From JAVBQF01 sp031549195 (GTDB lineage: Bacteria > Bacillota_I > Bacilli_A > RF39 > UBA660), in the NCBI GenBank assembly GCA_031549195.1, contig JAVBQF010000042.1, forward strand, positions 1 through 25,882: 25,882 nucleotides of DNA. Reading direction: 5' to 3'. Shown here in pieces: positions 7,801 through 20,700 of the stretch (the stretch's first letter is position 1; the number at the start of each line of letters is the position of its first letter). A program made the position numbers and the translations under genes. Below the pieces are notes generated by a model. The model was not told where the DNA came from. It worked only from the letters and a program-made list of their open reading frames with translations, and searched no databases.

Positions 7801-8249
7801 AATACAGCCTCACACATTTCTTCATATTCTCTACCATGAGGAACAAATATTAATAGTCTTGTATCTTCATCTATTACTCTAATCTTAATATCAAGTCTTT
7901 CTTGAGGCAGGCTGTCCTTAATCATATCAGCCCACTCAATTACAACAATTCCACCTTTAGTAAAGTATTCCTCTAAATCAATACCAGATATATCGCCGTC
8001 TAATCTATATACATCCATATGATAAAGTGGCAGTTCTCCTGTAGTATACTCTTTAATTATATTAAAAGTAGGTGACGTGACGTTTTCATCTACTCCAAGG
8101 GCTTGCGCAATACCTTTTGTAAAAACTGTCTTTCCACTACCTAAATCACCTTCTAAACAAATTACCATATTAGGAAACTTTTCAGATTCAATGTTTTGAG
8201 CAATCTCAATTGTTTCGAATTCATTTCTTGTTGTAATCCTATATTCCAT
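7797..8249 (-). CDS. tsaE: tRNA t6A biosynthesis ATPase TsaE
   Basis: The 150-residue P-loop protein carries Walker A GDLGSGKT (34-41). It also has the family motifs TSPTFNIIKEY, YHMDVYRL and VVIEWADMI. TsaE hydrolyses ATP to reset the TsaB-TsaD complex between rounds of t6A synthesis. It is the first gene of the operon. The ATG is preceded by AGGTG at a 7-base spacing and by a short leader from a good promoter at 8268-8297. TsaC/Sua5, which makes the TC-AMP substrate, is not in the window. Confidence 0.95.
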   Translation of the reverse strand: MEYRITTRNEFETIEIAQNIESEKFPNMVICLEGDLGSGKTVFTKGIAQALGVDENVTSPTFNIIKEYTTGELPLYHMDVYRLDGDISGIDLEEYFTKGGIVVIEWADMIKDSLPQERLDIKIRVIDEDTRLLIFVPHGREYEEMCEAVL

Positions 8250-8267
8250 TTATTATCACCTATTCTT

Positions 8268-8297
8268 ATTATAGCAAAAAAAAAATGAGCAATACAA
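8268..8297 (-). promoter_or_regulatory. Sigma-A promoter of the tsaE-tsaB-rimI-tsaD operon
   Basis: On the minus strand TTGTAT (8292-8297), an 18-base spacer and TATAAT (8268-8273) are seen, with TGC before the -10 box giving an extended -10. The -35 box lies within the loop of the upstream gene's terminator. Confidence 0.65.
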
Positions 8298-8312
8298 TAC
8301 CATTTCATTTTT
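8276..8312 (-). terminator. Weak terminator of the RNB nuclease gene
   Basis: AAAAATGA (8305-8312) pairs with TCATTTTT (8281-8288) across a 16-base loop on the minus strand, then runs into more T residues (8276-8280). The stem has little GC. Its T-tract doubles as promoter spacer for tsaE. Confidence 0.5.
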
Positions 8313-8367
8313 CTTTACATTATTATTATAAAATTGATTATAAAATCACTTCTTTTGACATAAACTG

Positions 8368-10293
8368 TTAGCCATTTTTTATGCTTTTATATTTTTGTGC
8401 CACAAACTCCCTTCCAATTCTTTTATTCACAAAATTGGTATCATTCAGTTCAGGAATTAGTCTTCCTAAATAATTATCATAAAATTTTTCTTTTGTTAAT
8501 GTTGGATCACTAAACTCAAAATCATATAATATTCTTTGATTTTCTATATCAGGATATCTTCTGACCGGAGCAGAAGAATGCCCATAATAATCTTGGCCAA
8601 GTGCCTCGTGTCCAGTGTTAACTTGGCTATATCTAGCGTTGTCTACTGTACTAGATAATATTTTTAAAATATCATTTACTATTTCAGGATTATTATCACC
8701 TGCCATACTTAGAACAAGTTCTCTAAGTCTTTCAAGTTCTCCTCTTTTATCAAACTTATGGGTTCTATAGATCCATGGAGTCACCTTGGATGCACTTTGA
8801 GTGTTTATCAACAACATAAATTCATCTATTATTTTATGGGCACTACTTTTTCTGGTTGCAAGATTTGGTCCTCTATCAAAATCATCAAAAAAATTAAGAT
8901 TTATTCGATTGCTTTTACTTCTTAAAATCAGTGCTAAGTCCGACATATGATGAAGCATTGCTTCTAATTCAGTATCCGTATCGCCATTAACCAATATATT
9001 GTCTACCTCATCAAATGAAAGTCGCCTATCCACTTTTATTGATGCTCTACTGATATCTATGCCATCTTCAACCTCGCCATTTTGGTTTATGATAAGGCTG
9101 TAGCAAAGAACATTTTTATAAGATCCAACATTGAGGGACGCAAAATCATGAGCAATGATCCTTGGAAGCATTGGTTCTTCTCTATCAGGTAAGTATAATG
9201 AGGAACCCCTTTTCCTGGCAATTATATCCAAGGCACTTCCTCTTTTAAGAAATGATGCTATATCAGATATAAATACTTTTAAATGGTATTTATTATCCTT
9301 CTTTTCTAATGTAATTGCGTCATCTAGATCTTTTGAAAACTGACCATCAATAGTTATAATTTTAGAGCCTTCGATTTTAAAACGTCCATCAATGGTCAAT
9401 TTATAATTTTTCTTTGCGTCAGTTGGCTGATGAAAGTGAATATTATATTTATTTAAAACCTCATCTCCAGTCATGGCAGAAGCTTTATCAAAAAAAGTAC
9501 TATACATTGAACTAATCCAAAGTGATTTTTTACTATCTTTCTCGCTCTGTAGTGTTTTTGCCGCTTCATTTAATCTCTCTTTAATCATATCCATGTACAA
9601 TGGATCAAGCCTTAAATGCTCACTATTAAGAAATAATTCTATCACCGATTGGTAATAAGTTAAATTGTAAATGTTACTAGATAATCTTTTCGTTAATACA
9701 GACTTAATAAAAATTTCCATTAAGTTTGATATAATTGGTTTGTCATTTTTATCTTTTAAATTAACAAAGTTAGGATATTTACTAATTAATGCTTCAATAT
9801 CCCTTATATCCCTTATTTCGCATATAAACTTCATCATAAAACTATACTGATTCTTTGAGACTACTAAGGCGTTAGATTTTATCCCATCAAAAGTAGGAAT
9901 TATATCAGTTAAATACTTATATATGTCTTCATTTTTCTTTTTAAACGGCTTTCTTATTCCTTCTATTATGTAAAGTACATTTTTGGCTTTCCTATACATA
10001 TATATTTTGCTAATAGCGCTATTCTTATTAAACTCATCTATATAGGAAATAAGCTTATTTATATAAGATAAGTCACTAGTAGAGCTTATCTTCTTTATTT
10101 CATGCTCTAAATGATTAAATAATTGCGCAATTATGTATCTTACCCTACGAGAGCCAACAAAGTGGCAGAACTCCTGAACAGATAATATCTTGTCCATTTG
10201 TAGTATAATAGGCATCGATTCATTTATATCTTGTTTTTCTTGTCTTTTTCTGTCATTGACTGCTTTTCTATATGAATCATTCAAATCACTCAT
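8368..10293 (-). CDS. Divergent RNase II/R-family (RNB) exoribonuclease lacking an S1 domain
   Basis: The 641-residue protein has an RNB catalytic domain at about 310-640. The four metal-binding aspartates are present in TIDGQFSKDLDDA (D316, D322, D324, D325). Later motifs are EFMLLIN (491-497), PWIYRTHK (506-513) and YYGHSSAPVRRYPD (569-582), which carries the RRY arginines. RNB enzymes degrade RNA 3'-to-5'. Unlike RNase R/II (about 640-800 residues with cold-shock domains before and an S1 domain after), this protein ends about 60 residues after the RRY motif. Its first 290 residues are helical-looking and show no OB fold that I can recognise. Start: ATG 10293 was preferred over the longer frame because GGGGGA lies 8 bases upstream; the longer frame runs through promoter-like sequence. 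Substrate unknown. Confidence 0.82.
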   Translation of the reverse strand: MSDLNDSYRKAVNDRKRQEKQDINESMPIILQMDKILSVQEFCHFVGSRRVRYIIAQLFNHLEHEIKKISSTSDLSYINKLISYIDEFNKNSAISKIYMYRKAKNVLYIIEGIRKPFKKKNEDIYKYLTDIIPTFDGIKSNALVVSKNQYSFMMKFICEIRDIRDIEALISKYPNFVNLKDKNDKPIISNLMEIFIKSVLTKRLSSNIYNLTYYQSVIELFLNSEHLRLDPLYMDMIKERLNEAAKTLQSEKDSKKSLWISSMYSTFFDKASAMTGDEVLNKYNIHFHQPTDAKKNYKLTIDGRFKIEGSKIITIDGQFSKDLDDAITLEKKDNKYHLKVFISDIASFLKRGSALDIIARKRGSSLYLPDREEPMLPRIIAHDFASLNVGSYKNVLCYSLIINQNGEVEDGIDISRASIKVDRRLSFDEVDNILVNGDTDTELEAMLHHMSDLALILRSKSNRINLNFFDDFDRGPNLATRKSSAHKIIDEFMLLINTQSASKVTPWIYRTHKFDKRGELERLRELVLSMAGDNNPEIVNDILKILSSTVDNARYSQVNTGHEALGQDYYGHSSAPVRRYPDIENQRILYDFEFSDPTLTKEKFYDNYLGRLIPELNDTNFVNKRIGREFVAQKYKSIKNG

Positions 10294-10354
10294 AATAAAT
10301 CCCCCAAAACCAAAATGCCAACTGAGTAATATTAAAGTATACCCTGTTACTTTT

Positions 10355-10382
10355 ATTTTAGCATTAAAGTAGTAAAATACAA
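10355..10382 (-). promoter_or_regulatory. Probable sigma-A promoter of the RNB nuclease gene
   Basis: TTGTAT (10377-10382), 16 bases, TAAAAT (10355-10360), with TGC just before the -10. It starts directly after the T-tract of the rRNA terminator. It has the same -35 sequence and extended -10 form as the tsaE promoter. Confidence 0.5.
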
Positions 10383-10384
10383 AC

Positions 10385-10408
10385 AAAAAAATCCACAGTT
10401 ATGTGGAT
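10385..10408 (-). terminator. Rho-independent terminator of the rRNA operon
   Basis: ATCCACA (10402-10408) and TGTGGAT (10391-10397) form a perfect 7-bp stem with a 4-base loop, followed by T6 (10385-10390) on the minus strand. It sits just downstream of 5S rRNA. Confidence 0.85.
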
Positions 10409-10425
10409 AAAATTCCAAAAAAAAA

Positions 10426-10531
10426 TATTGGCAACTTCCTATTTTCGCATACACTATCTTCGGCGTATTGGAGCTTAACTTCTGTGTTCGATATGGGAAC
10501 AGGTGTGACCTCCAAGCTATTGTCACCAATA
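10426..10531 (-). rRNA. rrf: 5S ribosomal RNA
   Basis: The minus strand reads TATTGGTGACAATAGC at the 5' end, then the conserved CACACCTGTTCCCAT and CGAACACAGAAGTTAAG segments. It closes with a 3' stretch (GTTGCCAATA) complementary to the 5' end, forming helix I. Length is about 106 bases. Ends were placed by helix I pairing and may be off by a few bases. Confidence 0.93.
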
Positions 10532-10548
10532 AAATATTGAGAATATAA

Positions 10549-10573
10549 TTCTCTGAAAACTTAGATAATGTGT
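10549..10573 (-). other. 3' half of the 23S processing stalk
   Basis: These 25 bases are almost fully complementary to 13645-13668 on the other side of the 23S gene, with one bulge and one A/C-type mismatch. The pairing would close the 23S precursor into a long stem, the usual target of RNase III or Mini-III. Confidence 0.75.
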
Positions 10574-10597
10574 TTGATCTAATCAAATAACAAATTA

Positions 10598-13520
<2,923 letters not shown>

Positions 13521-13747
13521 CACCATTTGTTTGATATTAATAAAAATTATATCCTAATTTGATGAGATCAAAGTAATTATACACTTAATAAATATAATTA
13601 CTAATACTAACCTTTTTTTGCTCGTTGATAAAAAAAAGTTAGTAACACATTATCTAGTTTTCAAAGAACTATACTGAGAGAATGATCTCTCAAAACTAAG
13701 CAAAACGAATTTATAACACGAAAGTCAGGTTAGGAATTTTACTCCTT
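13521..13747 (-). other. 16S-23S internal spacer without tRNA genes
   Basis: About 227 A+T-rich bases. No tRNA is seen: there is no T-loop GGTTCGAATC-type sequence and no cloverleaf. It contains the 5' half of the 23S stalk (13645-13668), a hairpin GAGAGA-ATGA-TCTCTC (13676-13691), and the 3' half of the 16S stalk (CCTGACTT, 13723-13730 approximately). The element TTTGAAAACT occurs here and again in the leader before 16S, as in Bacilli antitermination/processing leaders. Confidence 0.8.
13645..13668 (-). other. 5' half of the 23S processing stalk
   Basis: Complementary to 10549-10573 as described for the 3' half. It lies about 125 bases before the mature 23S start. Confidence 0.75.
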
Positions 13748-15320
<1,573 letters not shown>

Positions 15321-15421
15321 TTTATTTTTTAAAGTTTGATTGAATTTAATTCCTGACTTAAATGTTAATTGACGTTTTGCTCAGTTTTCAAAGATCATTT
15401 ACACTTTTACAAGTGCGTTAA
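15321..15421 (-). other. 16S leader with processing stalk and antitermination-like element
   Basis: Between the nearest promoter and 16S. AAGTCAGG, about 40 bases before 16S, is complementary to CCTGACTT in the spacer after 16S and would close the 16S precursor stem. TTTGAAAACTGAGCAAAACG is near-repeated after 16S, and its TTTGAAAACT core is found before 23S. Confidence 0.65.
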
Positions 15422-15422
15422 C

Positions 15423-15451
15423 AATATACCAAAAAAAATAAATTAAGTCAA
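15423..15451 (-). promoter_or_regulatory. rRNA promoter P1 (nearest to 16S)
   Basis: TTGACT (15446-15451), 17-base spacer, TATATT (15423-15428). An A+T-rich UP-like block runs to about 15478. The first transcribed bases can form CACTT/AAGTG (15402-15415). Confidence 0.85.
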
Positions 15452-15506
15452 TACTTTTTAAAAGTTTCTGATATATTTTTTCGCACATTTTTCAGTGCTG
15501 TTCAAT

Positions 15507-15535
15507 AATATACCAGACTGCTTTTATTAAGTCAA
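15507..15535 (-). promoter_or_regulatory. rRNA promoter P2
   Basis: TTGACT (15530-15535), 17-base spacer, TATATT (15507-15512). The same UP-like block as P1 and P3 follows at 15536-15563. The initial transcript can form GCAC/GTGC (15483-15498). Confidence 0.85.
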
Positions 15536-15594
15536 CTACTTTTTAACTTAATTTTGATATATTTTCAATTTGTCGCTTTTTGACGACGTTTTCT

Positions 15595-15624
15595 AATATA
15601 GCAAATCCTTTAATTAGTTGTCAA
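15595..15624 (-). promoter_or_regulatory. rRNA promoter P3
   Basis: TTGACA (15619-15624), 18-base spacer, TATATT (15595-15600), with TGC before the -10. The UP-like block is at 15625-15651. The initial transcript can form GTCG/CGAC (15572-15587). Confidence 0.85.
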
Positions 15625-15698
15625 TAACTTTTTAAAAGATTTTGATATATTTGACTACAAAACCAATTATTTCAGCGGTTCAATGCAGCCGTGTTTTA

Positions 15699-15727
15699 AA
15701 TTTACCAAATTGTACTATTTTTGTCAA
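15699..15727 (-). promoter_or_regulatory. rRNA promoter P4 (farthest upstream)
   Basis: TTGACA (15722-15727), 17-base spacer, TAAATT (15699-15704), with TGG before the -10. The upstream DNA is A+T-rich but lacks the repeated block of P1-P3. Confidence 0.75.
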
Positions 15728-15822
15728 CACCTTTTTTACAAAAATTTCACATTTTATTGACACATTTTATTATATGTATGTTTTTATGAATATTTACCTT
15801 TTTTTTAAACCTTTTTTTCGAT
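15728..15822. other. A+T-rich gap between rRNA promoters and the upstream terminator
   Basis: No gene or clear structure is seen here. A TTGACA on the plus strand (15758-15763) has no fitting -10 box. The stretch may serve as an extended UP region for P4. Confidence 0.4.
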
Positions 15823-15874
15823 AAAAAAACAGTTTCTTTTATATACCGCTTAATATATGTTATTTAAACTGTTT
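15823..15874 (-). terminator. Terminator after the DUF402 phosphatase gene
   Basis: AAACAGTTT (15866-15874), overlapping the stop codon, pairs with AAACTGTTT (15827-15835) on the minus strand. The roughly 30-base loop can form an inner ATATA/TATAT stem. A T-tract follows. It isolates the rRNA promoters from upstream transcription. Confidence 0.65.
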
Positions 15875-16403
15875 CCTTTTTAAATTCTAAATATTTCTTG
15901 TAGTATGCCTCTACATCTTCATACATAAATGGAAACTGCTTTGATTTTACTATTTCTATCAAAGTAGTTAACTCGTTTTTTAATATTATATCTATATCAT
16001 TACCATAATTCATTTTTGTTTTATGATAGTTGTATTCTCCCCTATCCAAAACTTTAAAGGCGCCATCTGAAAAAACTTTTAAATCTAAGTCGTAGTCAAT
16101 ATACTTTATTATATTCCCCTCTATAACATATGGTGAAGCTATGTCACATTTATATTGACTACTTTCTTTTTTTATTCTTGCTGTTATATTATACCAGTGA
16201 TTTTTTAAGAAAAACATTATTGTCGCTTCCTTTGTTCTCCAAGTTCTACCATCTGCTGCTGTAACTTTAACATTTTCATTTGCAAGTATTAAACAGTCAT
16301 CCTTAATATCTAGCAAAATAGCTTCTTCCCATTCTTTATGAATTTTACCGTCATGTTTATAACTATGTATAATATATCTATCTCCAATTCTTAATTCTTT
16401 CAT
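15864..16403 (-). CDS. Nucleoside tri-/diphosphatase, DUF402 (Ntdp/YgaC family)
   Basis: The 179-residue protein matches the Ntdp family along its length (Staphylococcus Ntdp and Bacillus YgaC are about 176-180 residues). Diagnostic blocks are SYKHDGKIH (14-22), DGRTW (51-55), a KYIDYDLDLKV segment (100-110) and MNYGNDIDIIL (131-141), whose acidic residues bind the metal. The enzyme hydrolyses nucleoside tri- and diphosphates in the cytoplasm and affects virulence traits in staphylococci. Start: ATG with GGAGA upstream. It has its own strong promoter, so it is separable from the pgi unit. A link to glucan synthesis through nucleotide recycling would be speculation. Confidence 0.9.
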   Translation of the reverse strand: MKELRIGDRYIIHSYKHDGKIHKEWEEAILLDIKDDCLILANENVKVTAADGRTWRTKEATIMFFLKNHWYNITARIKKESSQYKCDIASPYVIEGNIIKYIDYDLDLKVFSDGAFKVLDRGEYNYHKTKMNYGNDIDIILKNELTTLIEIVKSKQFPFMYEDVEAYYKKYLEFKKETV

Positions 16404-16430
16404 ATTTTTTCTCCATCTCTTTATATATAC

Positions 16431-16459
16431 ATTATATATTTTTATTGGTGCTTTTTCAA
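16431..16459 (-). promoter_or_regulatory. Sigma-A promoter of the DUF402 gene
   Basis: TTGAAA (16454-16459), 17-base spacer, TATAAT (16431-16436) on the minus strand. It gives a leader of about 20 bases ending in a GGAGA ribosome-binding site. Confidence 0.75.
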
Positions 16460-16473
16460 ATATATTTAGGATA

Positions 16474-16508
16474 TAAAAAGAAGAGCTATTCCAGTTCTAA
16501 CCCTTCTT
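16474..16508 (-). terminator. Possible terminator of the glucan synthase-pgi unit
   Basis: AAGAAGGG (16501-16508, within the last pgi codons) can pair with CTCTTCTT (16478-16485) with one G-T pair and a 15-base loop, followed by a T tract (16474-16479). The hairpin straddles the stop codon. Confidence 0.5.
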
Positions 16509-17697
16509 CTATTAATTTTTTATATTCTTGTACTCCTGGTTGATCAAATGGATTTACTTCTAACAATAATGCTCCTACTATTGCAGATTGAATAAAAAAT
16601 TGAATCATTATACCAAGATGGTATTCGTCATTATCTTCGATTCTAATTATAATACTTGGAGTTTCACCATTATAATGTGCTTCAGCTACCTTTTCTAGAG
16701 CTATGCTGTTTATTGCATTTAAATCCAAGTCATAATCTTCTAGATATATATGTTTTCCTTTATTAATTCCTATAACTGTTTCAAATATAATATCTTCTCC
16801 ATCTTGAAAATATTGACCAAGCGAATGAAGATCTCTACTGTTAACGCAAGATATTGGTAGTAGTCCCATTCCATCTTTGCCTTGAGTTTCTCCAAAAAGC
16901 TGTTTTAACCATTCTGTAAAATAGTATAACTTTCCATTATAAACTGTAAAAGATTCTACTAACTTTTCATTATTATATAGAATATCTCTAATAATTGAAT
17001 ATTCTATTGATTCATCAAGTTTGTCAACTCCTATTTTTGCTCCATCTAGTAATTTACTTATATCTATACCAGCTACTGCCAAAGGTAACAAACCAACAGG
17101 TGTTAGAACGGAGAATCTACCTCCAACATTTTCTGGAACATTAAAAGATGTATAGTTGTACTCATTAACTTGACTCCTTAAATATCCTGTGTTTGGATCT
17201 GTAGTAGCAATAATTCTTTTTTCTAGCTCTTCATCATCATATTTAGCTTCCATTAGTTCTATTACTTGATCAAAAGCAATAGATGGTTCTAAAGTGGTAC
17301 CAGACTTAGATATTACATTTACTACTATTTCTTTATCTTTTATATATTCAAGAATTTCAAAATACTCATCGCTTGATAAATTTGTACCTAAAAATATTAT
17401 TTCTGGTGTCTTACGATTAAACATTGGCATTAATGCTTCTATGATTGCTTTAGACCCCATATATGATCCGCCAATACCAATAACAACAAACACATCGCAA
17501 TTTTTTCTTGCGTAATCAGCCACACTAAATAATTTAGCTAGTTCTTCTGGCCCAATATATGTATTTATATTAGTCCATTGTGATAAGTCTCCGCTTGTTA
17601 GCCTTCTTTTAATCTCTATTTTTTCTTCTTCATAATTTAACTTATCCTCATTAGATACAAACCTATCCATATATTTTGTAAAATCAAAACTTATCAT
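16486..17697 (-). CDS. pgi: Glucose-6-phosphate isomerase
   Basis: The 403-residue protein interconverts glucose-6-phosphate and fructose-6-phosphate. Sugar-phosphate-binding motifs GIGGSYMGSKA (74-84) and SKSGTTLEP (130-138) are clear. The PGI signature VGGRFSVLTPVGLLPLA is at 191-207. The expected catalytic residues are Glu270 (GETQGKDGMG), His291 (LHSLGQ) and Lys393 (FDQPGVQEYK). The second signature normally reads GVE; here it is GVQ (Gln390). It is shorter than the B. subtilis protein (about 450). The ATG lies 4 bases after the glucan synthase stop, and its GGGGT ribosome-binding site overlaps that stop, so translation is probably coupled. Placement suggests control of the glucose-6-phosphate pool that feeds UDP-glucose. 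Confidence 0.96.
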   Translation of the reverse strand: MISFDFTKYMDRFVSNEDKLNYEEEKIEIKRRLTSGDLSQWTNINTYIGPEELAKLFSVADYARKNCDVFVVIGIGGSYMGSKAIIEALMPMFNRKTPEIIFLGTNLSSDEYFEILEYIKDKEIVVNVISKSGTTLEPSIAFDQVIELMEAKYDDEELEKRIIATTDPNTGYLRSQVNEYNYTSFNVPENVGGRFSVLTPVGLLPLAVAGIDISKLLDGAKIGVDKLDESIEYSIIRDILYNNEKLVESFTVYNGKLYYFTEWLKQLFGETQGKDGMGLLPISCVNSRDLHSLGQYFQDGEDIIFETVIGINKGKHIYLEDYDLDLNAINSIALEKVAEAHYNGETPSIIIRIEDNDEYHLGIMIQFFIQSAIVGALLLEVNPFDQPGVQEYKKLIEEGLELE

Positions 17698-17701
17698 ATT
17701 A

Positions 17702-20700
17702 TTACCCCATTATATTAAATATTACTGCATGTGTTCTTTTATCATTTTTTAGTGTTATGTATTCTTTTACTTGTGCTTCACCATCTAAAACAATATTGTT
17801 TGATTTAGATTTCATATTAACCTTTATCTTATATAATGTGTCTATATGTTTGTATTCAATTTCAAATGATTCCCACTCTTTTATTACATGTGGATTTATA
17901 TATAAATTATTTCCTTCTTTATTAAAACCTAGGATAGCGGTTAACCCAATATTGTAAAACCAAGCACTCGAACCTGTATACCAAGTCCAACCTCCACGCG
18001 CAGGATTATCCTTATTACTATAGATATCAGCTGCAATTACATAGGGCTCTACTCTATATTTTAATACATCTTTCTTAGTTTTCGTTCTGTTAATTGGATT
18101 TATCATTTGATAATATTGGTATGCCCTATCAGTATATCCCAATTTTATAAGTGCCATTATATACCAAGCAGTAGAATGTGTATATTGGCCACCATTTTCT
18201 CTAATCCCTTCAGGATAGTCCATAATATATCCTGGATTATTTTTAGACTCCTTAAATGGCGGTGTAAGCAACTTAATAATACCTAATTCCTTATCTACGA
18301 GGTTATTCTCAACTGCATTAATAACTGAATCAACCCTTTCAGAAGGAATTACTTCAGATAATATTGAGAAACTCTGTGAAATTAAGTCAATTTTGCACTC
18401 CCTATTTTCGGAAGAGCCCATTTTTTCACCATTGTCAAAGAAAGCCCTTAAGTAGTAATCCTTATCCCACGCTACAGTATTTAATGTTTCCTTTAATTGA
18501 TCCATTAATATTTTATATTTGCTTGTATCTTCTTTTCTCTTATCAATAAGTAATATTAACTTACCTAATACATAATGCAAGAAAAACCCAAGCCAAACAC
18601 TAGTCCCACTTCCTTTTATACCAACTTTATTCATTCCATCATTCCAGTCTCCACCACCCATAAGTGGAAGACCGTTTTTCCCTATCGAATCAAGCGCTCT
18701 TGATAGTGCAAGTAAAATATGTTCATAAATAGTAGCAACCTCTTCTGTATAATTAAACACCATTCCGCGTTCTTCTTCGTAGCTTTCAAGTTGTGGTCCA
18801 TTGACAAAACATACCTTTTCATCTAAAAACTTAATATCACCAGTAATTCTAACATATTCACATACTGCATATATAAGCCATAGATAATCATCTTTATATC
18901 TACTTCTTAGTCCAAAACTATTTTGTTCATGCCACCAATGCAGAACATCGCCTTCCATGAATTGATGCATGGCATTGCTTATGATTTGTTTTTTTGCACG
19001 CTCTTGATCTACTGTGCAAATATTAATTGAATCTTGTAATTGATCTCTAAAACCAAATGCACCACCTACTTGGTAAAATCCAGCCTTAGCATTTAATCTT
19101 GATGAAATGCTTTGATATAAATACCAGCCATTCATGACATAATTGAAACTATCATCTGGTGTCTTCACTTGAATCTTACCAAGAGTATCCTCCCAACTTT
19201 GTTTTACTTTTGTATACTCTTTATCAACCTTATCAATTGTATTATATTTTTTAATTAAGGAATCTACTGTATCATTTCCGATGGCAGTACCTAGTACAAA
19301 GGCAAAATCCATTTCACTATTTGCTTCAACTTTAACTTGCACATCAATTGACTTAAATAAAACTTTATCAATTGTATAACTAGATATAGGAAGTGTACTA
19401 CTCATAAATGCTGTGATATGTGAAAAATTAATATTATATACGTTTCTTAATAAAACTGCATTCATACTTTCGAAATAATCGGTTAATATATATCTGCTTG
19501 ATTTTTCTTCATTTTCCGCAAATGTTGGATTTATCCAAAATGTAACTTTAAAATTATGAGGCTGATTTCCTTTATTAATTAATTTACTACGATAAAATTT
19601 TATATTATTTTCAGTGGATATGAATTCATCTATTATGCATTCATAGTCTTTTTTATTATGAGTGAATGTAGAGTATCCAAATCCATGTCTTACTGAACTC
19701 ATCTCAATAATTTTTCCATCTATTCTTATACCTTCAGACTTGTCATTGACAACAATATCATTCGTCCAAGAAGTCACCTTAAACATTCCACTATTATGTG
19801 AATAAGTAAATCCACAGGCATTATTAGTAACTATACTTCCAAAATTAGGATTAGTTAAAACATTACACCATGGTGTTGGGGTATCTGGGTTTGTAATTAC
19901 ATATTCTTTTCCGTTATTTGCAAATCCCCCATATTCATTATAGAAGCTAAGTTTAGTCACATCTTCAGTTGATCCCTCTGCACTTTCACTATCAACATGA
20001 TCATATGATACCATTTTATTTTCTTTTTGAAGTTCTATAATTCCCTCTTCTAAGTTAGAGATTTTTTTACTATTAAATCTTAATCTTGCTACCATGTTCA
20101 ATAAAATTGAATCTGCATCACTGACATCTTTGACATCTAATATATATATTTCTCCTGGTGTATTCATAAATTCATGTAAAGATTTCATTCTATATTTTTC
20201 ATTATCTATTTCTCTTGCAATAATGTCTTTATATTCACTTATTTCACGATTAATAATAACTACATCAACAAAAATAGATTTGCTCTTATAATATTCATAA
20301 GCCTTTAACACTTCTTTAACTAGATTAAGCGCTTCTGTTTCATATATGTCCACAAGTAATATTGGTAAATCCCCTGTAATACCATATTTCCATAAAGTTG
20401 TTTGATTTAAGCTATTTTTAGTAAGTATGTCTTTTCTTTCCTCATTTATAAAATGTTTACTTGTTTGATATAGATAATTAAGCATTATATTATATAGCCT
20501 CATATCCCTACCTTCAAGACCAAGGAGTTTTGTATTAGCATTGTTTGCCAGGGTAGCAAGACTAAATGCCTCTTCTATTTTAGGCTCACTATTATATGCT
20601 TTTAAAATATTTGTTATTTGTTCTTTCGATTTAGCAAAGCCTGCTATAAAGTAAACAGTTTTTGCTTTATTAGGTTGAATTGTTACTTTTGTTCTTAAAC

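Noticed and set aside
10294..10386. Longer N-terminus for the RNB nuclease (31 extra residues)
   Set aside because: The extra stretch overlaps a probable promoter, and a GGGGGA ribosome-binding site sits in front of the inner ATG at 10293.
10353..10586. 77-codon minus-strand frame covering 5S rRNA and the terminator
   Set aside because: It spans 5S rRNA, the rRNA terminator and part of the 23S stalk and cannot be a gene.
13521..13747. tRNA genes in the 16S-23S spacer
   Set aside because: No T-loop or acceptor-stem pattern was found on either strand.
15758..15763. Plus-strand TTGACA as a promoter
   Set aside because: No -10 box follows at 16-18 bases and no plus-strand gene lies downstream.
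15642..15824. 60-codon plus-strand frame upstream of the rRNA operon
   Set aside because: It covers the rRNA promoter region and has no ribosome-binding site; it is a by-product of A+T-rich DNA.
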